Source of the DNA: Sinonovacula constricta
Lineage: Eukaryota; Mollusca; Bivalvia; Cardiida; Solecurtidae
Direction: 5' to 3'
NCBI GenBank assembly: GCA_007844125.1
Contig: CM017567.1
Span: forward strand, 40,730,190 to 40,794,189
Length of the DNA stretch: 64,000 nucleotides
Within the stretch, counting starts at the first letter, position 1, and each line of letters opens with the position of its first letter. The notes beneath the pieces are model-generated. The model saw only the letters and a program-made list of their open reading frames with translations, did no database searches and had not been told where the DNA came from. This document shows, one piece after another, positions 41,741 through 56,829 of the stretch. The translations under genes were made by a program, and so were the position numbers.

Positions 41741-42617
41741 TTATTATAAAATCAGCTGTTATTCCAACATATCAAATTATTCTGTTTATAACTCAAAGTT
41801 GTTCTCTTCATGTTTTAGTTTCTTGCAATATTTTGTATTGACTATTATTTACTTTATAATGACAGTTTATTCTTGTTTTCGTGTTTTGTCTTATTTACCG
41901 TGTCGATCTAATTCTAGTTGGATGTTCACTTTATTTTTTTTTTCGATTAACTGAACAGCATGCACATTTGTTATGATACCTTTCTTTTTTTCCCTTTAAC
42001 AGCAACTCCGAACTGACATTCCCGAAGGTCAGAGCTGACGACAATGAAGGGTGTCCCATCGTATTCTACAGGCAACGACTGGCGGCCTTTGTCCTCAAAC
42101 AGAATGCGATAGTTGCCAAGGAATCAACATCTGTATGAAAAACATATATAAATAAATAATAAATGACAAAGATACAAAACTGAACAAACTGACAACAAAG
42201 CCTCGTTTTCTAATTATTTAAGCAGTGATATAAAGCTTAATACATGATGTGAGCTAAGTTTTATTGCGACTATCATTTCTATTCTTAAAAACACCATCAT
42301 GACTAATGCCATGAAAAGAAACAAGAAAGAATATAACACTTACGAGATAAAGTTGGAAATCTGCTTTTTCGTACTACATAACGAACACCTTTTTGCAACT
42401 CATGGTTTAGTATAAATTTATCAACTTCGTCATCCGCATTAAAAGTGCTGGTACAATCTTCTGACATTTCAAAACATTCGAAATACAGTATTTAACATCC
42501 ACCATTTCTGATGCTACACGTGTTTAAAACAAAAATTGATGACGTCAACTTTTGTGGCATTATTCGCAACGTCACAAATGCCAATTTCACCCTTTTCCCT
42601 CTTGAGTAACGTTTTAT

Positions 42618-43015
42618 ACTTTACAGATTCGATAATTTCCTCACTATGTATATTGTCCTAATGTGAAAAAGTTTATAGATTCGATCATTTCCCCACTATG
42701 TATATTGTCCTAATGTGAAAAGGTTTATAGATTCGATAATTTCCTCACTATGTATATTGTCCTAATGTGAAAAGGTTTATAGGTTCGATAATTTCCTCAA
42801 TATGTATATTGTCCTAATGTGAAAAGGTTTATAGATTCGATCATTTCCTCACTATGTATATTGTCCTAATGTGAAAAGGTTTATAGATTCGATAATTTCC
42901 TCACTATGTATATTGTCCTAATGTGAAAAGGTTTATAGGTTCGATAATTTCCTCACTATGTATATTGTCCTAATGTGGAAAGGTATATAGATTCGATCAT
43001 TTTCCCCACAATGTA
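42618..43015. repeat. 52-bp minisatellite, copy B
   Basis: Same array as 5826-6222, essentially identical. Confidence 0.93.
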
Positions 43016-43527
43016 TTTTTATATATATGTGTGTGTGTGTTATGTATTATTATGCTTTGTTTTGGGGGCATTTTCTTGGATTTCTTATTAATGGGTATAT
43101 ATTAGAGATGTAAGCGAACGTTCGGATAGATAACGTTCGAATGTATTTTAAGCATATATGAAATTGCAAGGAAGACTTAAGGTACAGAAAATGTAATGCT
43201 ACACCTATAATTGAAGAATATCAAAATAAGGGTTAAAAAGCTTCAAAACTGAGGGTTAAAGGTTCGAATCCCGGTATGGGGACACATGGTTAACTTTTCC
43301 CCCCTACTTTTTCACGTCGACGTTGTTTTTTCTTCATCAATGTACCAGATGTTAGTTAGTTAGTTTTTAATTTATATTTTGCAAATGAAATTTTAATTAA
43401 ATTATTTGTTACTACATTTGATTAAAAAAATATTACCTAACATATTCAAAGTGGTAAAGAAACAACACCATGTGTTTAAATTATTTTATACTTTGCAGTT
43501 TGAACAAAATTATTTATAGAACGTTTT

Positions 43528-46500
43528 ACGGGATCCTGTGTACACCTGTATCCACCGGACATAAGTGGTGCGCGGCTTAGTGTGGTCATACGGGACCCTG
43601 TGTACAGATATAGCCTACTGACTTAAATGGTGCGCGGCATATAATGGCCACAAGAGACCATGATATATCCACCTGACTTATTTTATTACTAGTTATTTTG
43701 TCTTTTAATTAGTTCATTTGATGTGTTTTAAATCCCGATGCACGTGCTTATTGTTAGTTGTTTCACTTAGACAGGACATATTTTTTTACATTGTTTGATA
43801 GAAAAACCTTCAGGAAGTGCGACGTTGGAACACTCCATAAACCAAGTATAAGCACCACAGTCGGTCTTTTTGCCGATTGACCGTTTGAAGGCGGTAACTG
43901 CTGAGTTTTTTCTTGTGTGTTATTCTCGTCTGTGTGTTTTGGTCACATTTACGTTTATCCGGTTTGCCTAGGTATAGATGTAGTTTAGATGTTAATATAT
44001 GTGGTTATTTTGATAGGACAGAACCCTGTGTACACCTATATCCACGTAAACTAAAGATGCGCGGCTAAGAATGGTCTTACCGGGATCCTGTGTTGACATA
44101 TATCCCCTTGACTTAAATGGTGTGCAGCTTATAATTACCATACGGGACCCTTTGTACACCTACATCCTCCTGACTTAAATGGTGTGCGGCATATAATGGC
44201 CACACAGGACCCTGTGAGCACCTGCATCCTTCTTACTTAAATGGTGTGCGGCTTATAATGGCTATACGGGATCCTGTGTACGCCTGTATCCACCTGACTT
44301 AAATGGTGTGCGGGTTATAATGGCTATATGGGATCCTTTGTACACATAATCCACCTGACTTAAATGGTGTGGGGGTTATAATGGCTATACGGGATCCTGT
44401 GTACACCTGTATCTACCTGACTTAAATGGTGTGCGGCTTATAATGGCTATACGGGATCCTGTGTACACCTGTATCCACCTGACTTAAATGGTGCGCGGCT
44501 TAGTGTGGTCATACGGGACCCTGTGTACAGATATAGCCTACTGACTTAAATGGTGCGCGGCATATAATGGCCACAAGTGACCCTGATATATCCACCTGAC
44601 TTATTTTATCACTAGTTATTTTGTCTTTTAATTAGTTCATTTGATGTGTTTTAAATCCTGACGCACGTGCTTATTGTTAGTTGTTTCACTTAGACAGGAC
44701 ATATTTTTTTACATTGTTTGATAGAAAAACCTTCAGGAAGTGCGACGTTGGAACACTCCATAAACCAAGTATAAGCACCACAGTCGGTCTTTTTGCCGAT
44801 TGACCGTTTGAAGGCGGTAACTGCTGAGTTTTTTCTTGTGTGTTATTCTCGTCTGTGTGTTTTGGTCACATTTACGTTTATCCGGTTTGCCTAGGTATAG
44901 ATGTAGTTTAGATGTTAATATATGTGGTTATTTTGATAGGACAGAACCCTGTGTACACCTATATCCACGTAAACTAAAGATGCGCGGCTAAGAATGGTCT
45001 TACCGGGATCCTGTGTTGACATATATCCCCTTGACTTAAATGGTGTGCAGCTTATAATTACCATACGGGACCCTTTGTACACCTACATCCTCCTGACTTA
45101 AATGGTGTGCGGCATATAATGCCACACAGGACCCTGTGAGCACCTGCATCCTTCTTACTTAAATGGTGTGCGGCTTATAATGGCTATACGGGATCCTGTG
45201 TACGCCTGTATCCACCTGACTTAAATGGTGTGCGGGTTATAATGGCTATATGGGATCCTTTGTACCACATAATCCACCTGACTTAAATGGTGTGGGGGTT
45301 ATAATGGCTATACGGGATCCTGTGTACACCTGTATCTACCTGACTTAAATGGTGTGCGGCTTATAATGGCTATACGGGATCCTGTGTACACCTGTATCCA
45401 CCTGACTTAAATGGTGCGCGGCTTAGTGTGGTCATACGGGACCCTGTGTACAGATATAGCCTACTGACTTAAATGGTGCGCGGCATATAATGGCCACAAG
45501 TGACCCTGATATATCCACCTGACTTATTTTATCACTAGTTATTTTGTCTTTTAATTAGTTCATTTGATGTGTTTTAAATCCTGACGCACGTGCTTATTGT
45601 TAGTTGTTTCACTTAGACAGGACATTTTTATTTACATTGTTTGATAGAAAAAACCTTCAGGAAGTGCGACGTTGGAACACTCCATAAACCAAGTATAAGC
45701 ACCACAGTCGGTCTTTTTGCCGATTGACCGTTTGAAGGCGGTAACTGCTGAGTTTTTTCTTGTGTGTTATTCTCGTCTGTGTGTTTTTGTCACATTTACG
45801 TTTATCCGGTTTGCCTAGGTATAGATGTAGTTTAGATGTTAATATATGTGGTTATTTTGATAGGCAGAACCCTGTGTACACCTATATCCACGTAAACTAA
45901 AGATGCGCGGCTAAGAATGGTCTTACCGGGATCCTGTGTTGACATATATCCCCTTGACTTAAATGGTGTGCGGCTTATAATTACCATACGGGACCCTTTG
46001 TACACCTACATCCTCCTGACTTAAATGGTGTGCGGCATATAATGGCCACACAGGACCCTGTGAGCACCTGCATCCTTCTTACTTAAATGGTGTGCGGCTT
46101 ATAATGGCTATACGGGATCCTGTGTACGCCTGTATCCACCTGACTTAAATGGTGTGCGGGTTATAATGGCTATATGGGATCCTTTGTACACATAATCCAC
46201 CTGACTTAAATGGTGTGGGGGTTATAATGGCTATACGGGATCCTGTGTACACCTGTATCCACCTGACTTAAATGGTGTGCGGCTTATAATGGCTATACGG
46301 GATCCTGTGTACACCTGTATCCACCTGACTTAAATGGTGTGGGGGTTATAATGGCTATATGGGATCCTTTGTACACATACATCCACCTGACTTAAATTGT
46401 GTGTGGCTTATAATGGCTATAAGGGATCCCGTGTACACATACATCCACCTGACTTAAATGGTGTGCGGCTTATAATGGCTATACGGGATCCCGTGTACAC

Positions 46501-49500
46501 ATACATCCACCTGACTTAAATGGTGTGCGGCTTATAATGGCTATACGGGATCCTGTGTACACCTGTATCCACCTGACTTAAATGGTGTGGGGGTTATAAT
46601 GGCTATATGGGATCCTTTGTACACATACATCCACCTGACTTAAATTGTGTGTGGCTTATAATGGCTATAAGGGATCCCGTGTACACATACATCCACCTGA
46701 CTTAAATGGTGTGCGGCTTATAATGGCTATACGGGATCCTGTGAACACATACATCCACCTGACTTAAATGGTGTGCGCCTTATAATGGCTATACGGGATC
46801 CCGTGTACACATACATCCACCTGACTTAAATGGTTTGCGGCTTGTAATGGCTATACGGGATCCTGTGAACACATTCATCCACCTGACTTAAATGGTGTGC
46901 GGCTTATAATGGCTATAAGGGATCCTGTGTACACCTGTATCCACCGGACATAAATGGTGCGCGGCTTAGTGTGGTCATACGGGACCCTGTGTACAGATAT
47001 AGCCTACTGACTTAAATGGTGCGCGGCATATAATGGCCACAAGTGACCCTGATATATCCACCTGACTTATTTTATCACTAGTTATTTTGTCTTTTAATTA
47101 GTTCATTTGATGTGTTTTAAATCCTGACGCACGTGCTTATTGTTAGTTGTTTCACTTAGACAGGACATTTTTATTTACATTGTTTGATAGAAAAAACCTT
47201 CAGGAAGTGCGACGTTGGAACACTCCATAAACCAAGTATAAGCACCACAGTCGGTCTTTTTGCCGATTGACCGTTTGAAGGCGGTAACCGCTGAGTTTTT
47301 TCTTGTGTGTTATTCTCGTCTGTGTGTTTTGGTCACATTTACGTTTATCCGGTTTGCCTAGGTATAGATGTAGTTTAGATTTTAATATATGTGGTTATTT
47401 TGATAGGACAGAACCCTGTGTACACCTATATCCACGTAAACTAAAGATGCGCGGCTTAGAATGGTCTTACCGGGATCCTGTGTTAACATATATCCCCTTG
47501 ACTTAAATGGTGTGCGGCTTATAATTACCATACGGGACCCTTTGTACACCTACATCCTCCTGACTTAAATGGTGTGCGGCATATAATGGCCACACGGGAC
47601 CCTGTGAGCACCTGCATCCTTCTTACTTAAATGGTGTGCGGCTTATAATGGCTATACGGGATCCTGTGTACACCTGTATCCACCTGACTTAAATGGTGTG
47701 CGGCTTATAATGACTATACGGGATCCTGTGTACACCTGTATCCACCTGACTTAAATGGTGTGCGGGTTATAATGGCTATATGGGATCCTGTGTACACATA
47801 CATCCACCTGACTTAAATTGTGTGTGGCTTATAATGGCTTTAAGGGATCCTGTGTACACATACATCCACCTGACTTAAATGGTGTGCGGCTTATAATGGC
47901 TATACGGGATCCCGTGTACACATACATCCACCTGACTTAAATGGTGTGCGGCTTATAATGGCTATACGGGATCCTGTGAACACATACATCCACCTGACTT
48001 AAATGGTGTGCGCCTTATAATGGCTATACGGGATCCTGTGTACACCTGTATCCACCGGACATAAATGGTGCGCGGCTTAGTGTGGTCATACGGGACCCTG
48101 TGTACAGATATAGCCTACTGACTTAAATGGTGCGCGGCATATAATGGCCACAAGTGACCCTGATATATCCACCTGACTTATTTTATCACTAGTTATTTTG
48201 TCTTTTAATTAGTTCATTTGATGTGTTTTAAATCCCGATGCACGTGCTTATTGTTAGTTGTTTCACTTAGACAGGACATTTTTATTTACATTGTTTGATA
48301 GAAAAACCTTCAGGAAGTGCGACGTTGGAACACATCATAAACCAATTATAAGCACCACAGTCGGTCTTTTTGCCGTTTGACCGTTTGAAGGCGGTAACTG
48401 CTGGGTTTTTCCTTGTGTGTTATTCTCGTCTGTGTGTTTTTGTCACATTTACGTTTATCCGGTTTGCCTAGGTATAGATGTAGTTTAGATTTTAATATAT
48501 GTGGTTATTTTGATAGGACAGAACCCCGTGTACACCTATATCCACGTAAACTAAAGATGCGCGGCTTAGAATGGTCTTACCGGGATCCTGTGTTGACATA
48601 TATCCCCTTGACTTTAATGGTGTGCGGCTTATAATTACCATACGGGACCCTTTGTACACCTACATCCTCCTGACTTAAATGGTGTGCGGCATATAATGGC
48701 CACGCGGGACCCTGTGAGCACCTGCATCCTTCTTACTTAAATGGTGTGCGGCTTATAATGGCTATACGGGATCCTGTGTACACCTGTATCCACCTGACTT
48801 AAATGGTGTGCGGCTTATAATGACTATACGGGATCCTGTGTAGACCTGTATCCACCTGACTTAAATGGTGTGCGGGTTATAATGGCTATATGGGATCCTG
48901 TGTACACATACATCCACCTGACTTAAATCGTGTGTGGCTTATAATGGCTTTAAGGGATCATGTGTACACATACATCCACCTGACTTAAATGGTGTGCGGC
49001 TTATAATGGCTATACGGGATCCCGTGTACACATACATCCACCTGACTTAAATGGTTTGCGGCTTATAATGGCTATACGGGATCCTGTGAACACATACATC
49101 CACCTGACTTAAATGGTGTGCGGCTTATAATGGCTATACGGGATCCTGTGTACACCTGTATCCACCGGACATAAATGGTGCGCGGCTTAGTGTGGTCATA
49201 CGGGACCCTGTGTACAGATATAGCCTACTGACTTAAATGGTGCGCGGCATATAATGGCCACAAGTGACCCTGATATATCCACCTGACTTATTTTATCACT
49301 AGTTATTTTGTCTTTTAATTAGTTCATTTGATGTGTTTTAAATCCCGATGCACGTGCTTATTGTTAGTTGTTTCACTTAGACAGGACATTTTTATTTACA
49401 TTGTTTGATAGAAAAACCTTCAGGAAGTGCGACGTTGGAACACATCATAAACCAATTATAAGCACCACAGTCGGTCTTTTTGCCGTTTGACCGTTTGAAG

Positions 49501-52389
49501 GCGGTAACTGCTGGGTTTTTCCTTGTGTGTTATTCTCGTCTGTGTGTTTTTGTCACATTTACGTTTATCCGGTTTGCCTAGGTATAGATGTAGTTTAGAT
49601 TTTAATATATGTGGTTATTTTGATAGGACAGAACCCCGTGTACACCTATATCCACGTAAACTAAAGATGCGCGGCTTAGAATGGTCTTACCGGGATCCTG
49701 TGTTGACATATATCCCCTTGACTTTAATGGTGTGCGGCTTATAATTACCATACGGGACCCTTTGTACACCTACATCCTCCTGACTTAAATGGTGTGCGGC
49801 ATATAATGGCCACGCGGGACCCTGTGAGCACCTGCATCCTTCTTACTTAAATGGTGTGCGGCTTATAATGGCTATACGGGATCCTGTGTACACCTGTATC
49901 CACCTGACTTAAATGGTGTGCGGCTTATAATGACTATACGGGATCCTGTGTAGACCTGTATCCACCTGACTTAAATGGTGTGCGGGTTATAATGGCTATA
50001 TGGGATCCTGTGTACACATACATCCACCTGACTTAAATCGTGTGTGGCTTATAATGGCTTTAAGGGATCATGTGTACACATACATCCACCTGACTTAAAT
50101 GGTGTGCGGCTTATAATGGCTATACGGGATCCCGTGTACACATACATCCACCTGACTTAAATGGTTTGCGGCTTATAATGGCTATACGGGATCCTGTGAA
50201 CACATACATCCACCTGACTTAAATGGTGTGCGGCTTATAATGGCTATACGGGATCCTGTGTACACCTGTATCCACCGGACATAAATGGTGCGCGGCTTAG
50301 TGTGGTCATACGGGACCCTGTGTACAGATATAGCCTACTGACTTAAATGGTGCGCGGCATATAATGGCCACAAGTGACCCTGATATATCCACCTGACTTA
50401 TTTTATCACTAGTTATTTTGTCTTTTAATTAGTTCATTTGATGTGTTTTAAATCCCGATGCACGTGCTTATTGTTAGTTGTTTCACTTAGACAGGACATT
50501 TTTATTTACATTGTTTGATAGAAAAACCTTCAGGAAGTGCGACGTTGGAACACATCATAAACCAATTATAAGCACCACAGTCGGTCTTTTTGCCGTTTGA
50601 CCGTTTGAAGGCGGTAACTGCTGGGTTTTTCCTTGTGTGTTATTCTCGTCTGTGTGTTTTTGTCACATTTACGTTTATCCGGTTTGCCTAGGTATAGATG
50701 TAGTTTAGATTTTAATATATGTGGTTATTTTGATAGGACAGAACCCCGTGTACACCTATATCCACGTAAACTAAAGATGCGCGGCTTAGAATGGTCTTAC
50801 CGGGATCCTGTGTTGACATATATCCCCTTGACTTTAATGGTGTGCGGCTTATAATTACCATACGGGACCCTTTGTACGCCTACATCCTCCTGACCTAAAT
50901 GGTGTGCGGCATATAATGGCCACACGGGACCCGGTGAGCACCTGCATCCTTCTTACTTAAATGGTGTGCGGCTTATAATGGCTATACGGGATCCTGTGTA
51001 CACCTGTATCCACCTGACTTAAATGGTGTGCGGGTTATAATGGCTATATGGGATCCTGTGTACACATACATCCACCTGACTTAAATCGTGTGTGGCTTAT
51101 AATGGCTTTAAGGGATCATGTGTACACATACATCAATCTGACTTAAATGGTGTGCGGCTTATAATGGCTATACGGGATCCCGTGTACACATACATCCACC
51201 TGACTTAAATGGTGTGCGGCTTATAATGGCTATACGGGATCCTGTGAACACATACATCCACCTGACTTAAATGGTGTGCGGCTTATAATGGCTATACGGG
51301 ATCCTGTGTACATCTGTATCCACCGGACATAAATGGTGCGCGGCTTAGTGTGGTCATACGGGACCCTGTGTACAGATATAGCCTACTGACTTAAATGGTG
51401 CGCGGCATATAATGGCCACAAGTGACCCTGATATATCCACCTGACTTATTTTATCACTAATTATTTTGTCTTTTAATTAGTTCATTTGATGTGTTTTAAA
51501 TCCCGATGCACGTGCTTATTGTTAGTTGTTTCACTTAGACACGACATTTTTATTTACATTGTTTGATAGAAAAACCTTCAGGAAGTGCGACGTTGGAACA
51601 CATCATAAACCAATTATAAGCACCACAGTCGGTCTTTTTGCCGTTTGACCGTTTGAAGGCAGTAACTGCTGGGTTTTTCCTTGTGTGTTATTCTCGTCTG
51701 TGTGTTTTTGTCACATTTACGTTTATCCGGTTTGCCTAGGTATAGATGTAGTTTAGATTTTAATATATGTGGTTATTTTGATAGGACAGAACCCTGTGTA
51801 CACCTATATCCACGTAAACTAAAGATGCGCGGCTTAGAATGGTCTTACCGGGATCCTGTGTTGACATATATCCCCTTGACTTTAATGGTGTGCGGCTTAT
51901 AATTACCATACGGGACCCTTTGTACACCTACATCCTCCTGACTTAAATGGTGTGCGGCATATAATGGCCACACGGGACCCTGTGAGCACCTGCATCCTTC
52001 TTACTTAAATGGTGTGCGGCTTATAATGGCCATACGGGATCCTGTGTACACCTGTATCCACCTGACTTAAATGGTGTGCGGGTTATAATGGCTATATGGG
52101 ATCCTGTGTACACCTGTATCCACCTGACTTAAATGATGTGCGGGTTATAATGGCTATATGGGATCCTGTGTACACCTGTATCCTCCAGGACATAAATGGC
52201 GCGCGGCTTAGTGTGGTCATACGGGACCCTGCGTACACATATAGCCAACTGACTTAAATGGTTTGCGGCTTGTAATGGCTATACGAGATCCTTTGTACAC
52301 CTGTATCCACCGGACATAAATGGGGCGCGACTTAGTGTGGTCATACGGGACCCTGCGTACACATATAGCCAACTAACTTAAATTGTGCG
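43528..52389 (+). repeat. Satellite array with 62-bp monomers and higher-order units, copy B
   Basis: Same array as 6725-15600, with the same number and order of higher-order units. Copy A has extra single-base irregularities near 11715 and 14850-15310 that are absent here (for example gttattttgatagg is shortened in A), so B looks more regular in this stretch. Confidence 0.95.
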
Positions 52390-52745
52390 CGGCATAAGAC
52401 ATCTTGCATTTAATGGAAATGTTTTATACAAGTTGAAGAATATCAAGGGTCTCAATAACATTTCTGAACTCTTTACAAAACGTATCAGAAAATTTATTGC
52501 TGACGGTTACAACCCGGTTACAATTACACGATGACCAGACAGGTCGTTAAGACTATATGAAAACAGTGACAGCCATAATTGGACAGTCACCAATGGATTT
52601 CTTGTCGCTTTAGAACATCTCTCCGATCATGCCCTAGATAGGTCAGACTACTTGAGCAGTCTCCATGCTCTTTACGTGAGATTGCACAGTAGGTATAACA
52701 TCGGGATTGTTTGTACCTTTATTATTAAATATGCCAATTGCGGAT
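52390..52745 (+). other. Non-satellite island with a coding-like frame, copy B
   Basis: Counterpart of 15600-15950. With the extra base the frame opens further upstream (NVLYKLKNIKGLNNISELF) and continues to the same internal TGA. No family is recognised. Confidence 0.35.
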
Positions 52746-53060
52746 AAATCCACGGCTTTTTATGATATTTTATGTTAAAACTTATAACATATTAACTCCT
52801 CACAATACTACATTTGGTTTTGTTGGTTTGGGTTGTGTTGTTGTTATTTTTTAAATTCGATGATTTCTTTCGTGTTTTTACATTTAACTTTTGACACTTT
52901 TGGCATATGACGTCATGGCATTGTATGACGTTATTAAATTGTTCTTATTATACGTCATCGCTTGGGTTGTTTTATTTTAAACTAGCTCTACTATCTCATG
53001 TGGAATTTTTAGGTTGCCGAGGCTTTTATCTACTGTACATATAATACATATGTTAATATT

Positions 53061-55820
53061 TTATTTTATTACTAGTTTGTCTTTTAATTAGTTCATTTGA
53101 TGTGTTTTAAATCCCGATGCACGTGCTTACTGTTAATTGTCTCACTTAGACAGGACATTTTTATTTTCATTGTTTGATAGAAAGTGCGATGTTGGAACAC
53201 CAAGTTAAAGCATCACAGTCATACTGACCGTTCCAAGGCGGTAACTGCTGGGTTTTTTCTTGTGTGTTATTCTCGTCTTTACATTTATCCGGTTTGCCTA
53301 TGTCTAGATGTAGTTTAAATTTTAATTTATGTGGTTATTTTAATAAAACCTTTTCTTATTTACCTATTTATAATCGTCATACACAACCCTGTGTACACCT
53401 ATATCCACGTAAACTAAAGGTGCACGGCTAAGAATGATCTTACTGGGAACCTGTGTCGACATATATCCCCTTAACTTAAATGCTGTGCGGCATATAATGA
53501 CCATACGGGACCCTTTGTACGCCTACATCCTCCTGACTTAAATGGTGTGCGGCATATAATGGCCATACGGAACCCTGTGAGCATCTGCATCCTCCTGACT
53601 TAAATGGTGTGCGGCATATAATGGCCATACGGGACCCTGTGAGCATCTGCATCCTTCTTACTTAAATGGTGTGCGGCATATAATGGCCATACAGGACCCT
53701 GTGAGCATCTGCATCCTTCTTACTTAAATGGTGTGAGGCTTAGAATAGCCATACGGAACCATGTGTTAACATACATCAACCTGACTTATATGGTGAGAGG
53801 CTTAGAATGGCCATACGGAACCATGTGAACACATACATCCACCTGACTTAAATGGTGTGCGACTTAGAATGGCCATACGGAACCATGTGTTCTTATACAT
53901 CAACCTGACTTAAATGGTGTGAGGCTTACTTTTGCCATACAATACCATGTGTACACATACATCATCCTGACTTAAATGGTGTGAAGCTTAGAATGACCAT
54001 ACGATACCATGTGTACACATACATCAACCTGATTTAAATGGTGTGAGGCTTAGAATGGCCATACGGAACCATGTGTACACATACATCAACCTGACTTAAA
54101 TGATATGAGGTTAGAATGACCATACGGAACCATGTGTACACATACATCCACTTGACTTAAATGGTGTGCGGCTTATAATGACCATACGGGACCCTGTGTA
54201 CACTTACATCCATCTGACTTAAATGGTGTGCGGCATATAATGGCCATACGGGATCCTGTGAAAACCTACATCCTCCGGACTTAAATGGTGTGCGGCTTAT
54301 AATGACCATACGGGATCCTGTGAAAACCTACATCCTCCGGACTTAAATGGTGTGCGGCTTATAATGGCCATACGGGATCCTGTGAAAACCTACATCCTCC
54401 GGACTTAAATGGTGTGCGGCTTAGAATGGCCAAACGAGAACCTATGTACATATATTGCCACCTGACTTAAATGGTGTTCGGCTTATAATGGCCATCCGAG
54501 AACATGTGTACACATAAATCCACCTGACTTAAATGGTGCACGGCTTAGAATCGTCTTACCGGGATCCTGTGTACACATATATCAACCTGACTTAAATGGT
54601 GCACGGCTTAGAATGGTCTTACCGGGATCCTTTGTACACGTTTATATCCACCTGACTTAAATGGTGTGCGGTTTATTATTGCCATACGGGACGTTGTGTA
54701 CACATATCCACCTGATTTAAATGGTTCGCGGCTTATTATGGCCATACGGGACCCTTTGTACACATATAACCACCTGACTTAAATGGTGGCGGCTAGTTTG
54801 GTTTTAACCTGATTATGCTCTATTCACATTTAACATTGTATTCGGCGCCGTATGACCTGTTAAGTGTCGGTGTGCCGTAAAACCCAAATTAATAAATGGT
54901 GGGCGGCTTATAATGACCATGCGAGACCCTGTGAACATATATCTCCACCTGACTTAAATGGTGTGCGGCTTATAATGGCCATACGAGACCCTGTGTACAT
55001 ATATCTCCACCTGACTTAAATGGTGTGCGGCTTATAATGGCCTTACGGGACCCTCTGTAAACATATAACCACCTGACGTAAATGGTGTGCGGCTTATAAT
55101 GGCCATGCGAGACTGTTTACACATGTCTCCACCTGACTTAAATGGTGCGCGACTTAGAATGGTCATACGGGACACTGTGTACACATATAGCACCTGACAT
55201 AAATGGTGTGCGGCTTGTAACAGCCCTTACGTGCCCTGTGTATACCTATATTCACCTGTCTTTAATGGTGTGTGGCTTTTAATGGCCATATGAGACCCTG
55301 TGTACACATATATCCACCTAACTTAAATGGTGTGCGGCTTATAATTGCCATACGAGACCATGTGTACATATATTGCCACCCGACTTAAATAGTGTTTGGC
55401 TTATCATGGTAACACGGGATCATGTGTAATTATATATCCGTCTCACTTAAATGGTGTGCGGCTAATGACGGCCAAAGGTGCCTTTTGTACACATTATTTT
55501 CAATGGACCTGAAAGGGGTGTTGCTTATAACGGCCATAATGTGTTCTTTTTACGACTTTTCCTCAAAGGATTTGAATAATGTGTGGCTTTTAACGGTCAT
55601 TCGGTGCTCTGTATACACCTCTAACACACCTGACTTAAACGGTGTGCGGCTTGTAACGGCCAAGACTGCGTCCACCTTTTATCCACCAGACTTAAATGGT
55701 GTGCGGCTTATTATGGTCATACAGGACCCTGTGTACACATATTACCCAACTTACTTGAATGATGTGCTGCTTATAACGTCACTTAATACATTGTGTACAC
55801 CTCTTACTATTGGACTTAAA
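53061..55820 (+). repeat. Degenerate flank of the satellite array, copy B
   Basis: Counterpart of 16272-19020 with the same variants. One monomer near 54150 keeps cttgacttaaatgg where copy A has a five-base deletion (cttgaaaatgg near 17355). Confidence 0.9.
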
Positions 55821-56383
55821 TAGTGTTATGAACATCCGTTATCATGTTGATATTCGTCAATGCATTCAGTTCCATAATAATACTTGATAGCATTTCAACT
55901 GAGAATTCTTCACGTTGAGAAATATGCTGAAACTAACTTGTATTTTACCGTTTTATTAAGGTTTGCCGTGCGAACAATCCGTCGAAAATAAAGTGTGCTT
56001 AATTTCTGAACTAAATAAATCTATTATCAGTAAATAGTTTTCACCATTATGTATATAAACATTATCTTGCAACCGACGTCTAGTGTTGGTTCTTTTCGGC
56101 GAATATTGTGCCTGCACAGAGAAGGCGTGGCTAACAGTGAGTGACACCTAACTTAAACGGTGTGTAGACTTCAACGGTGTGGATCTAACGATTTCCCATT
56201 AACCTCTCACTGTGAAGCCAGATAAGACCACAATCCAATTTTCACTGCCTTTAAGCCAATACCATTCAATACATACATTCATGCCTTATTATAGTTCAAG
56301 AGGGACCTCAATAAGTATGATTATATATGGAAACAATTTTCACATATAAACAGTATATGTATTTATTTTGTATATTGAAATAG

Positions 56384-56452
56384 GAGAAGCTTCAAAACTA
56401 TGACATGTGTTTGGCTGTCATCAATCAATCTGGATGTCATTGGTGTCTTGTG
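56384..56452 (+). CDS. Exon with Ulp1-like His-Trp motif, copy B
   Basis: Identical counterpart of 19584-19652, with the same acceptor and donor. Confidence 0.45.
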
Positions 56453-56829
56453 GTAAGTGACTTAATCAAACACTATTAACATACACTGGCAGTGTATAGT
56501 GGTGATAGTAATGTCATCTGATATACCTATTGTCCACAATGTTGATTGTTTATATTGCTTGAAATGGCCCATACTGCTTCTGTGTCAAATGTATAATTCA
56601 AAACAAGAATAACTGCAATAGTATGAACCTTCAATGTTTTTTTCATAATATAAATTTTATGCATTTAATCTGTGAAGTGGATTATTTAATCATTGACTTC
56701 TGTCCTCTGAATATGATTTGCAGAACCTGTCAGTTTTATAATTTCTGTATACCTTCCTTAATGTTGTCAGAAATTGCTACCATGATACATAGAAAGTTTC
56801 CATGTGATGATCAGACAGTTTAAGGCAGC

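Larger units (their letters stand above)
37190..42467 (-). pseudogene. Copy B of the CaRF/MULE gene, with many frameshifts
   Basis: Same exon layout as the gene at 363-5675: exon 1 at 42467-42344, exon 4 near 40849-40713, exon 5 at 40168-39954, exon 6 at 39698-39610, exon 7 at 39369-39053, exon 8 from 38476, exon 9 at 37903-37743, exon 10 at 37368-37190. Exons 1, 9 and 10 are intact. Exons 2 to 8 carry single-base or dinucleotide gains and losses, mostly in homopolymers: exon 6 is 89 instead of 90 nt, and exon 7 keeps 317 nt only through compensating indels. In exon 8 the family motif EQAWQRW is destroyed here and intact in copy A. The pattern fits unpolished sequence better than natural decay, but true pseudogenisation is not excluded. 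Confidence 0.7.
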
